From: Candidatus Poribacteria bacterium WGA-3G
Lineage (GTDB): Bacteria; Poribacteria; WGA-4E; WGA-3G
Direction: 5' to 3'
DNA: 5,542 nucleotides
NCBI GenBank assembly: GCA_000406005.1
Contig: ASZN01000156.1
Coordinates: 1 to 5,542 of the forward strand
In this document: piece by piece, positions 1-5,499 of the stretch
Layout of the letters: the number at the start of each line of letters is the position of its first letter
How positions within the stretch are numbered: the stretch's first letter is position 1
Translations under genes and position numbers: made by a program
The notes under the pieces: model-generated
Seen by the model: only the letters and a program-made list of their open reading frames with translations
The model's database searches: none
What the model was told of the DNA's origin: nothing

Positions 1-9
1 AACTATTAA

Positions 10-47
10 AACTGACAACTGTTAACTTCCTCTAACTGCTAACAATT
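10..47. repeat. Degenerate 7-bp AAC-starting repeat tract upstream of the aminotransferase
   Basis: Five heptamers begin with AAC: AACTGAC (10-16), AACTGTT (17-23), AACTTCC (24-30), then three extra bases, AACTGCT (34-40) and AACAATT (41-47). A further AACT occurs at 1-4, so the tract may continue left of the window. It ends 12 bases before the start codon of the aminotransferase. Phasing by seven is directly visible, but the copies are degenerate and few. Role unknown: it could be a decayed tandem repeat or a spacer or promoter-associated tract. Confidence 0.5.
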
Positions 48-59
48 ACGGGAAAAAAT

Positions 60-1421
60 ATGACAAAAGACTACAGACAGGTCGATAAAGCACATGTGTG
101 GCATCCGTTGTTTCAACATCAACGTCTTGAGGAGACGACGTTAGCCGTTTACGAGTCGGCGCATGGTACAACAGTTGTAGATGCAGACGGACATGAGTAC
201 TTAGATGCTTACTCCGCACTATGGAACGTCAACGTCGGTTACGGAAGGCAAGAGATCGCAGATGCTGTCTACGAACAGATACAGAAGTTGCCTTACTATC
301 CACATTCGCAGATTAACGTTCCGGCAACCCTGTTAGCAGAGCAGCTCGCCGATTGCTTGCCGGGTGATCTGAACCATGTCTATTTCTGCAACAGCGGTTC
401 GGAAGCCAATGAAACTGCCATCAAAATCGCGAGGCAGTATGGCAGACAAACTTATCCGGGTCAGAATCGCTACAAGATTATCAGTCGTTATCGTGGCTAT
501 CACGGGTTCACGTACGGTGCGATGTCCGCGACAGGACAGGCACGTAGAAGGAAGGCGTTTGAACCGCTTGTTCCGGGTTTCCCGCATGCGCATCCGCCGT
601 ACTGCTATCGGTGTCCATTGGGTTTAGAGCCTTCCTCGTGCGGTATCGCGTGTGCTGATGAGATCGAACGGATCATTCAAGGCGAGGGACCTGAGACCGT
701 GATTGCTATCATCGCAGAGCCGATCATCGGTGGTGGTGGTGTCATTGTCTCCCCCGATGAATATCTCCCGAAACTACGACAAATCTGTGACGATTACGGC
801 TTGCTCCTCATACTTGACGAGGTTATCACTGGCTTCGGACGGACAGGAAAAATGTTCGCCTGTGAGCATTGGGATGTACAACCCGATCTCATCACATTGG
901 CAAAAGGATTGACGAGTGGGTATCTACCCCTTGGTGCCTGTGTCGCTTCAACGCAGGTATTCAATACATTCCTCGGCGATGCGGATGAAAACAGGGAGTT
1001 CGCTCAGGTCTGTACCTATGGTGGACACCCTGTTGCGTGTGCTGCTGGAGTCGCAAACCTGAAAATCCTTCAAGAGGAACGCCTCTCGGAGAATGCGGAG
1101 AAAGTCGGGACGCATCTGCTCTCGAAGTTAGAGACATTAAACGCACTTCCGATCGTTGGTGATGTGCGCGGCAAAGGGTTAATGCTCGCCGTGGAGTTCA
1201 TTGAAGCCGATGGCAGACCCCTCGCAACAGCAAAAACGAACCGGATCATTGGGCAACTCCGAGACTTTGATAAAGGCGGAATTATTGTCGGGAAGATCGG
1301 GCATGCTGTTGAGGAACCGGAGAGCATTATCTACATCGCGCCGCCGCTTATCTTGACAGAAGCGGAAGCGGATCGGATATTCGAGACGCTACGCCAGGTA
1401 CTTGTCGAGCAAGAATTTTAA
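60..1421 (+). CDS. Class-III pyridoxal-phosphate aminotransferase (omega-amino acid/amine type)
   Basis: A 453-residue protein, full length for the family, which transfers an amino group from an amine or omega-amino acid to a keto acid using PLP in the cytoplasm. Visible fold-type I landmarks are the phosphate-binding NSGSEAN near residues 111-117, the YHG aromatic/His stack at 147-149, LDEV with Asp253 expected to contact the PLP ring nitrogen, and the Schiff-base Lys282 in LAKGLTSGY. TYGGHP follows at 319-324. A four-cysteine stretch, C-x2-C-x8-C-x3-C (Cys182, 185, 194, 198), resembles an insertion I recall from taurine-pyruvate and related transaminases. The ATG at 60 follows a weak GGGA, and the N-terminus (WHPLFQH) matches family starts. 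The last 33 bp overlap the opposing mtnP gene. Family is secure; substrate cannot be assigned from sequence alone (taurine, beta-alanine and putrescine types are all possible). Confidence 0.93.
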   Translation: MTKDYRQVDKAHVWHPLFQHQRLEETTLAVYESAHGTTVVDADGHEYLDAYSALWNVNVGYGRQEIADAVYEQIQKLPYYPHSQINVPATLLAEQLADCLPGDLNHVYFCNSGSEANETAIKIARQYGRQTYPGQNRYKIISRYRGYHGFTYGAMSATGQARRRKAFEPLVPGFPHAHPPYCYRCPLGLEPSSCGIACADEIERIIQGEGPETVIAIIAEPIIGGGGVIVSPDEYLPKLRQICDDYGLLLILDEVITGFGRTGKMFACEHWDVQPDLITLAKGLTSGYLPLGACVASTQVFNTFLGDADENREFAQVCTYGGHPVACAAGVANLKILQEERLSENAEKVGTHLLSKLETLNALPIVGDVRGKGLMLAVEFIEADGRPLATAKTNRIIGQLRDFDKGGIIVGKIGHAVEEPESIIYIAPPLILTEAEADRIFETLRQVLVEQEF

Positions 1422-2246
1422 CTGGTGCCGTTTCGCTGTCGGTATCTCGTCCGGATGGGTCGCGATTGCATATTGAAGCGCAGTTGCACACGCACACGTC
1501 CGTTGACCGTCTGGGATCTTGGCGACGGCGGCTCGGACTGCCTTTTTGGAAGTTTCTACATTCGCGCGGACGTTGTCAAGGATCATCTCGGTTGTCACGT
1601 TATCGTGTTCAGGGTGCCAGCAGTCGTAGTCGGTGGAACAGGCGAGGACGGCGTAACAGATCTCAGCCTCGCGAGCGAGTTTGGCTTCCGGTGCAGCAGT
1701 CATCCCGATAATATCGAAACCGAAGTGTCGGTAGAGTTCAGATTCCGCTTGTGTTGAAAACGCCGGACCTTCCATGCAGATGTAGGTACCACCGTTATGA
1801 ACCGCTGCACCGACTTCCGTAGCACCGGCGGATAAGAAGGCACCCAATTCTGAGCAGAACGGATGGGCAAGGCTGACGTGCGCAGTGACACCTTCTCCGA
1901 AAAATGTCGATTTTCGGTCTTTGGTGTGGTCGTAGAGCTGATCCGGAACGACGAAGTGGCGAGGCTCAATATCTTGGCGTAGGCTTCCGACAGCACTCAC
2001 GGAGATAAGCCATTCGACACCTAACGATTTCAGCGCGTAGATATTGGCGCGGACATTAATATCAGAGGGGAGCAGCCGGTGACCGATACCGTGTCGCGGC
2101 AGAAAAACAACGGGTTTACCATCAAGGTTTCCGAGAATAAGAGCATCGCTCGGTTTACCGAACGGGGTTTCGACCTCGGTTTTTTCGATGTCTGTTAAGC
2201 CTTCCATCTGATAAAAACCGCTGCCACCAATAATTCCGATACGCAT
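1389..2246 (-). CDS. mtnP: S-methyl-5'-thioadenosine phosphorylase
   Basis: This 285-residue enzyme is expected to split methylthioadenosine with phosphate into adenine and methylthioribose-1-phosphate, the first step of methionine salvage after polyamine synthesis. It shows the family order: phosphate loop GGSG at residues 7-10, PRHG at 50-53, the substrate loop MEGPAFST at 158-165, GMTAAPEAKLAREAEICYA at 181-199, and STDYDCW at 204-210. Asp206 and Asp208 match the aspartates that read the 6-amino group of adenine in human MTAP, arguing for adenine rather than guanine/hypoxanthine nucleosides. Length is normal. The start is supported by GAAAGGA six bases upstream. The C-terminal LKFLLDKYLA, also typical of bacterial relatives as I recall them, is encoded antisense to the end of the aminotransferase gene. 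No other salvage gene is in the window. Confidence 0.93.
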   Translation of the reverse strand: MRIGIIGGSGFYQMEGLTDIEKTEVETPFGKPSDALILGNLDGKPVVFLPRHGIGHRLLPSDINVRANIYALKSLGVEWLISVSAVGSLRQDIEPRHFVVPDQLYDHTKDRKSTFFGEGVTAHVSLAHPFCSELGAFLSAGATEVGAAVHNGGTYICMEGPAFSTQAESELYRHFGFDIIGMTAAPEAKLAREAEICYAVLACSTDYDCWHPEHDNVTTEMILDNVRANVETSKKAVRAAVAKIPDGQRTCACATALQYAIATHPDEIPTAKRHQLKFLLDKYLA

Positions 2247-2252
2247 TTTTTG

Positions 2253-2259
2253 TCCTTTC
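2253..2259 (-). promoter_or_regulatory. Ribosome binding site of mtnP
   Basis: On the minus strand this reads GAAAGGA, six bases before the ATG at 2246-2244. It is a good Shine-Dalgarno match and fixes the start of the phosphorylase at MRIGIIGGSG. Confidence 0.7.
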
Positions 2260-2262
2260 GTA

Positions 2263-2335
2263 TAACGACTATAATTTGGAAAACTTTTCGTAGCATAGGA
2301 AACCGTTAGCCTGTGGCATTGTTACTAACGACTAT
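2263..2335. promoter_or_regulatory. Divergent intergenic region with a 10-bp direct repeat and -10-like box
   Basis: The 94 bases between mtnP and the MBL-fold gene must hold the promoters of both. TAACGACTAT occurs twice in the same orientation, at 2263-2272 and 2326-2335, 63 bp apart. The first copy runs into a consensus-like TATAAT at 2270-2275 on the plus strand, but no convincing -35 hexamer lies at the usual spacing. CGTTAG (2304-2309) can pair with CTAACG (2325-2330) as a 6-bp stem with a 15-base loop. A regulator binding the repeat is inference; the repeat itself is plain to see. Confidence 0.35.
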
Positions 2336-2340
2336 TTAAT

Positions 2341-3162
2341 ATGGCACTATTGAACTGTGATAATTTAACACTTGACGGAAAATCGAGTTCCGCTGTCGCC
2401 ACATATATCCGGGTGAAGGAGCTTGATCTTGTTTTCGACTTAGGCAGATGCCCGATGAATTTCATCGGGATCGGCAATGTCTTTATTTCGCATTTCCATT
2501 TGGATCACTATTTCGGGCTGCCTATTTATATTAGCCAACGTTGGCTTTCTGGTATACCGCCGGGAAATATCTATGTTCCGTGGAGCGGATCGAAGCAGCT
2601 GATGCAGATCCTGGATAGGATCGCCGCGTTGGATACCGGCAAAGGTTGGGCATACCAAATCACACCCGTTCGCGTAGGTGAAGCGATCCCGTTTCGGCGG
2701 AATTTAGTCGCACACATTTTGCCCGGCAACCACAGTGTCGCCGCTGTTTCTTATCTCATTTGTGAGGTACGCAAAAAATTGAAACCGGAGTTTCAGCATT
2801 TGTCCGGTCCAAACATTGCGTCCCTGAAACAGTCCGGTGTTGAAATCACGACAGAGATACAATTGCCGTTAGTCGCTTACCTCGGAGATACACGGAGTAT
2901 CCCTATTGACGCGCATCCGTTGCTGAAGCAGTGTAAAGTCCTGATTTGTGAATGCACATTTATTCTACCGGAGCATCGGACACGCGCGAAAAAGACGATG
3001 CATTTACACCTTGAGATGCTACCCGAGATGTTAGCCGATATTGAGAGCGAACATATCGTGCTGACGCATTTCTCGCGTCGCTACACGCCGGAACTCATCA
3101 AAAAAAAGGTTTACAACTACTTACCTGCGTCAGAACGTTCCCGCGTTAAATTGTTCATCTAA
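2341..3162 (+). CDS. MBL-fold metallohydrolase, short plant-type ribonuclease Z-like protein
   Basis: A 273-residue cytoplasmic metallo-beta-lactamase-fold protein. The zinc motif HFHLDH (His51, His53, Asp55, His56) is followed by His131 in GNHSV, Asp183 in YLGDTR and His243 in LTHFSRRYT, the ligand set of tRNase Z enzymes that cut the 3' trailer from precursor tRNAs. FDLGRCP (32-38), LSGPNIASLKQSGVEIT (154-170), ECTF (204-207) and HLHLEMLPEML (221-231) recall the short tRNase Z of plants (Arabidopsis TRZ1) more than the longer Bacillus type. The His131-Asp183 gap is only 52 residues, leaving little room for the classic flexible arm. The ATG at 2341 is the first after an in-frame TAA at 2326; no clear Shine-Dalgarno precedes it, so initiation may be weak or leaderless. 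Fold is sure; tRNA processing is likely but another phosphodiesterase role is possible. Confidence 0.85.
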   Translation: MALLNCDNLTLDGKSSSAVATYIRVKELDLVFDLGRCPMNFIGIGNVFISHFHLDHYFGLPIYISQRWLSGIPPGNIYVPWSGSKQLMQILDRIAALDTGKGWAYQITPVRVGEAIPFRRNLVAHILPGNHSVAAVSYLICEVRKKLKPEFQHLSGPNIASLKQSGVEITTEIQLPLVAYLGDTRSIPIDAHPLLKQCKVLICECTFILPEHRTRAKKTMHLHLEMLPEMLADIESEHIVLTHFSRRYTPELIKKKVYNYLPASERSRVKLFI

Positions 3163-3171
3163 TTCTAACAG

Positions 3172-3363
3172 TAGTTTGGACAATTCTTGTCGCATGGCGG
3201 TTGCGTTTTCAAAAGTCTGTCTATTTTTCTATGAGTTTCGGATGTTCACGGATCTCGTAGAAAAAACACACATTTTCTTGCGAATTGGGGGACCCAACCC
3301 CTACGAACATGGGTCCCTCGTAGGGGGCGGGTCCCCCGCTCCGCTGAAAAACTGTCCAAACTA
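3172..3363. mobile_element. MITE-like element with 11-bp perfect terminal inverted repeats
   Basis: TAGTTTGGACA (3172-3182) and its exact reverse complement TGTCCAAACTA (3353-3363) bound a 192-bp non-coding segment. With two mismatches the similarity extends to about 17 bp inward. If the outer TA on each side is a target duplication, this fits an IS630/Tc1-mariner-type MITE. Alternatively the 8-bp direct repeat AATTCTAA, 3 bases outside the left end and 4 outside the right, could be the target duplication. The element lies between two convergent genes, ten bases past the stop of the MBL-fold gene, and holds a strong hairpin near its right end. It has no transposase gene; an 84-residue plus-strand frame crossing it resembles nothing I recognise. 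Confidence 0.7.
3287..3337. repeat. Strong two-stage hairpin inside the MITE-like element
   Basis: GGGGGACCC (3287-3295) pairs with GGGTCCCCC (3329-3337). Nested within, CCCCTACGA (3298-3306) pairs with TCGTAGGGG (3318-3326). This gives two perfect 9-bp stems separated by a 2x2 internal loop, with an 11-base apical loop. The apical loop carries a third copy, GGGTCCC (3311-3317), able to pair instead with GGGACCC (3289-3295). No T-run follows on either strand, so it is not a textbook intrinsic terminator, but its place between convergent genes would suit blocking read-through from both sides. Confidence 0.75.
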
Positions 3364-3384
3364 TAGTAATTCTAAAGCATCAAA

Positions 3385-4410
3385 TTATACTGAGACCTTT
3401 TCTGTGTGTCCCTCTACCCGTTCCGTATAGATATGCGTTGTCAGAATTGCCCAAACAGGTGCGAATGCAGCGCATATCAGCGTGTATACACCGGCGAGTA
3501 CCCCTATCGTCGAAAGTGTAGGCGCGTTCTCTAAAGTTATTTTCGCATAGCCAAAGAAAAGCAGGCTAACGAATCTTCCGGGCAGCAGTGCCTCACGCAT
3601 CGGGATAAACTCTGGAGCAGCAAAGGAGAGAAATATCAGGGTTAAACCGAGCAGTAAGGAAGTCAACGGCGTGGCTACCAAAGTTAGCAGCAGATATATT
3701 CCGAAAAGCCGCCACCAAGTCCTACCGCGTACCAGTGCGCTGCTTCGCCGAATCGCACCGATTGCGGACAGATTCTCAATCATAATTCCTTGGTTGTAGA
3801 GGCTCCATTTTACAGCTAAATATGTAAAGAGAACGGACCAACCAGCAGTAATACACATAAACACAGCAATTAAGGCAGGCGTATGAGACTGAGCAAGGTC
3901 TAAAAAAAAGAATTCAAAAGCAAGGAAACCGAGGATTGCGGGAACGATTAGGACAACGATCCCAATTAAAAAAGCGGCACCTAAAATGGGAACTGTTTTA
4001 CGGAGTGTCCGTTGCCAAACTGCTTTGAAAGTCGTATCTATGCCGTTACGACGTTGCATTATGGCGAAGATGAGAGGACACATTGCCAACCACAACAAGC
4101 TGATGTGGATAGATGTAATGCCGAAATGCGTTCCCCATACGATGCCTGTGGGTTGTCCAGATTGAGAAAACGATGTGTAAGCCGAAACACCCCTTTCTGT
4201 GCTTATCGTCCACTGTCCGTCAGGAGACATTGATTTGGCAAATAGAAATATCGCCAGATATAGCAGTAGGTTGACGATAATTAGGGGTACCATTACTTGC
4301 CAAAACAGTCCGAAATTGTTTCGATAATCTCTGAATATCCTTGAAATGAGTCCGGGATGCTGTTGAGGCATCTCGCCAGCATCCGCCGTGTTTTCCAATA
4401 CATTTTGCAT
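3385..4410 (-). CDS. Multi-pass inner membrane protein, GPDPase-membrane-domain/DUF975-like
   Basis: A 341-residue hydrophobic protein with no catalytic motif I recognise. A polar N-terminus of about 35 residues is followed by roughly six membrane segments: about 38-58, 100-118, 141-165, 177-199, 234-264 and 302-325. A longer extracytoplasmic-looking loop lies at 60-98. The section KWSLYNQGIMIENLSAIGA and the following IRRSSALVRGRTWWRLFG (about 201-237) resemble the amphipathic stretch in membrane proteins grouped with the glycerophosphodiester phosphodiesterase membrane domain or DUF975; this is recalled similarity, not a search result. The start is supported by GTGAGGT six bases upstream. 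It lies downstream of the LamG gene on the same strand, 156 bp away, and ends ten bases from the repeat flanking the MITE-like element. Function unknown; envelope role only inferred. Confidence 0.8.
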   Translation of the reverse strand: MQNVLENTADAGEMPQQHPGLISRIFRDYRNNFGLFWQVMVPLIIVNLLLYLAIFLFAKSMSPDGQWTISTERGVSAYTSFSQSGQPTGIVWGTHFGITSIHISLLWLAMCPLIFAIMQRRNGIDTTFKAVWQRTLRKTVPILGAAFLIGIVVLIVPAILGFLAFEFFFLDLAQSHTPALIAVFMCITAGWSVLFTYLAVKWSLYNQGIMIENLSAIGAIRRSSALVRGRTWWRLFGIYLLLTLVATPLTSLLLGLTLIFLSFAAPEFIPMREALLPGRFVSLLFFGYAKITLENAPTLSTIGVLAGVYTLICAAFAPVWAILTTHIYTERVEGHTEKVSV

Positions 4411-4416
4411 GCTTTT

Positions 4417-4423
4417 ACCTCAC
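4417..4423 (-). promoter_or_regulatory. Ribosome binding site of the membrane protein gene
   Basis: The minus strand reads GTGAGGT here, six bases before the ATG at 4410-4408, supporting that start codon. Further upstream a TATATA at 4452-4457 could be a -10 box, but no matching -35 hexamer is clear. Confidence 0.55.
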
Positions 4424-4566
4424 ATTAAAAATTTTGCCTATCGGGTTTGTCTATATAGAGTCACCTTGAACGAAAAGGAGAGTAAAAAAGTCAATAAGAT
4501 TTGGAAAGTGCCTACACCTCACCTCAAGCGGTTTCGGATTTTAGTTCGCCGACGTTATCGCACCAG
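4424..4566. other. Intergenic stretch between LamG and membrane protein genes
   Basis: About 140 AT-rich bases with no recognisable gene, RNA or strong hairpin. A 60-codon plus-strand frame (4388-4570) runs across it but overlaps the start of the membrane protein, lacks a ribosome binding site and looks random. The gap leaves room for a separate promoter for the membrane protein, so co-transcription with the LamG gene is uncertain. Confidence 0.5.
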
Positions 4567-5358
4567 TTAACGAGAACGCTTAATTTTTCCCCATGTTGTT
4601 GCTAACTTGTTCAACGGTTCAACGGCAAGTCCCTGTGTTGCGAGTTGTAGTATCTCGTCTTCAGAGAGTACGCGATCGAAGATCATCACCTCGTCGATAA
4701 TCCCCTTGAAGTAGCGGTTACCACCACAACAGTCGACCCAACCGATATTTAGTACGCCGATCTCTTGTTCTACGTGCGGAATATCGTTAATGCCTTTTTC
4801 CAAGCCGTCGGCATCGCTATAGATATAGAGTGTAGCATGCGCTGGCTCAATTGTCATGGCGGCGAGTGCCCATTCTTCCATCGGGATCTCTGGTCCGCCA
4901 TCCCATCGCCATGTTTCAGCGGAATTGTTATTCCAGACGTAATGGAGCAGATCGTTGTCTCCGAAGATGAGTTCGGTTGCTGTTGGCGTTCGAGACCCGA
5001 CGATGCCAGCCCAATCGGAGGCTTTCCATCCGTTAATCCATGCAGCATACGTCGTTGTTTCAGTGATAAATTTGTAGTCTGGAATGTGGATTTTTTGTGA
5101 GCCACCATCGAGTTCAACACCTTGTCCGACGCGAGCGTTTACCCATTCGGGTCCCCCGATGACTTCTCCGTCGTTGTTACCAACGCTATCGGTTGCATCG
5201 CCATCGAGTGGCCAATAGTTAATCAGTCCGTTGCTGAGGTCAGCGGCATAAGCAACGCTAAACAACATAAAGAGGCAAAGCGATAAGGCTATACAGCAAA
5301 GCCGCCGGCTAACACAACATTCGGATGGGATTCTGTTTCCAAATATATCAGTAAACAT
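4567..5358 (-). CDS. Secreted LamG/concanavalin A-like (jelly-roll) domain protein
   Basis: A 263-residue exported protein. Residues 1-38 form a signal peptide with RR at 18-19, a hydrophobic core at about 21-36 and a likely cleavage after AYA. One LamG-type jelly-roll domain fills about 43-241: it opens with LINYWPLDGDATDSVGNNDG, continues with GVELDGG and ends in the signature FKGIIDEVMIFDRVLSEDEI. Such domains bind sugars or proteins, or act as structural modules; no catalytic domain is attached. The start at 5358 is chosen because GAGGGGG lies eight bases upstream and a proper signal peptide follows; a GTG 81 bases earlier lies inside a mobile-type element and would add a charged tail ahead of the signal peptide. 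The C-terminus (KLATTWGKIKRSR) resembles tails I recall in poribacterial LamG proteins. The protein has many cysteines (Cys14, 15, 21, 22, 28, 210, 211); the only pair in the mature part is adjacent (210-211). Ligand unknown. Confidence 0.88.
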   Translation of the reverse strand: MFTDIFGNRIPSECCVSRRLCCIALSLCLFMLFSVAYAADLSNGLINYWPLDGDATDSVGNNDGEVIGGPEWVNARVGQGVELDGGSQKIHIPDYKFITETTTYAAWINGWKASDWAGIVGSRTPTATELIFGDNDLLHYVWNNNSAETWRWDGGPEIPMEEWALAAMTIEPAHATLYIYSDADGLEKGINDIPHVEQEIGVLNIGWVDCCGGNRYFKGIIDEVMIFDRVLSEDEILQLATQGLAVEPLNKLATTWGKIKRSR

Positions 5359-5366
5359 GGTACGTA

Positions 5367-5373
5367 CCCCCTC
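5367..5373 (-). promoter_or_regulatory. Ribosome binding site deciding the LamG protein start
   Basis: The minus strand reads GAGGGGG here, eight bases before the ATG at 5358-5356. The longer in-frame GTG at 5439 has no comparable site, so the shorter start with its intact signal peptide is preferred. Confidence 0.65.
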
Positions 5374-5388
5374 ATCTATATTCTTCTT

Positions 5389-5499
5389 AGGACTTACGCA
5401 GCCCCTTTGCAGGCGGGGTTTCAAACCCTGAAGAAACACCCCAGCAAAAACCCTGCAGTGTGTAATAAGTAAGTTATCATGGAAAAATGCGTAAGTCCT
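5389..5499. mobile_element. 111-bp MITE-like element with 12-bp terminal inverted repeats
   Basis: AGGACTTACGCA (5389-5400) and its exact reverse complement TGCGTAAGTCCT (5488-5499) bound a 111-bp non-coding segment. Inside, GCAGG (5409-5413) can pair with CCTGC (5452-5456), and GGGGTTTC (5415-5422) with GAAA (5433-5436) plus CCCC (5439-5442) around a two-base bulge. CTTCTT stands directly outside the left end (5383-5388) and one base outside the right end (5501-5506), a possible but low-complexity target duplication. The element lies 30 bases upstream of the LamG start, so it forms that gene's leader or promoter region. Its ends differ from those of the 192-bp element, so it is a separate family. 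Confidence 0.7.

Larger units (their letters stand above)
3161..3375. repeat. 8-bp direct repeats AATTCTAA flanking the MITE-like element
   Basis: AATTCTAA occurs at 3161-3168, overlapping the stop codon of the MBL-fold gene, and again at 3368-3375, ten bases before the end of the membrane protein gene. The copies sit almost directly outside the terminal inverted repeats, as a target-site duplication would. The small gaps (CAG on the left, TAGT on the right) leave the exact element boundary uncertain. Confidence 0.5.

Noticed and set aside
1425..1757. Plus-strand frame of 110 codons inside mtnP
   Set aside because: It is antisense to a well-conserved enzyme gene with intact motifs and shows no protein features of its own.
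60..2246. Aminotransferase and mtnP as parts of one methionine salvage operon
   Set aside because: The genes converge on opposite strands, and the keto-methylthiobutyrate transaminase step is normally done by class-I enzymes, not this class-III family.
3287..3350. Classical Rho-independent terminator between the convergent genes
   Set aside because: The hairpin is strong, but neither strand has the T-run that should follow it; it is listed as a structured repeat instead.
3176..3430. 84-codon plus-strand reading frame across the 192-bp element
   Set aside because: It contains the hairpin, runs into the opposing membrane gene and encodes no recognisable protein.
4388..4570. 60-codon plus-strand frame in the LamG/membrane gene gap
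   Set aside because: It overlaps the membrane gene start, has no ribosome binding site and has unremarkable composition.
5359..5439. 27-codon N-terminal extension of the LamG protein starting at GTG 5439
   Set aside because: It starts inside the 111-bp inverted-repeat element, has no good ribosome binding site, and would place a charged segment before a complete signal peptide. The ATG at 5358 has GAGGGGG at eight bases.
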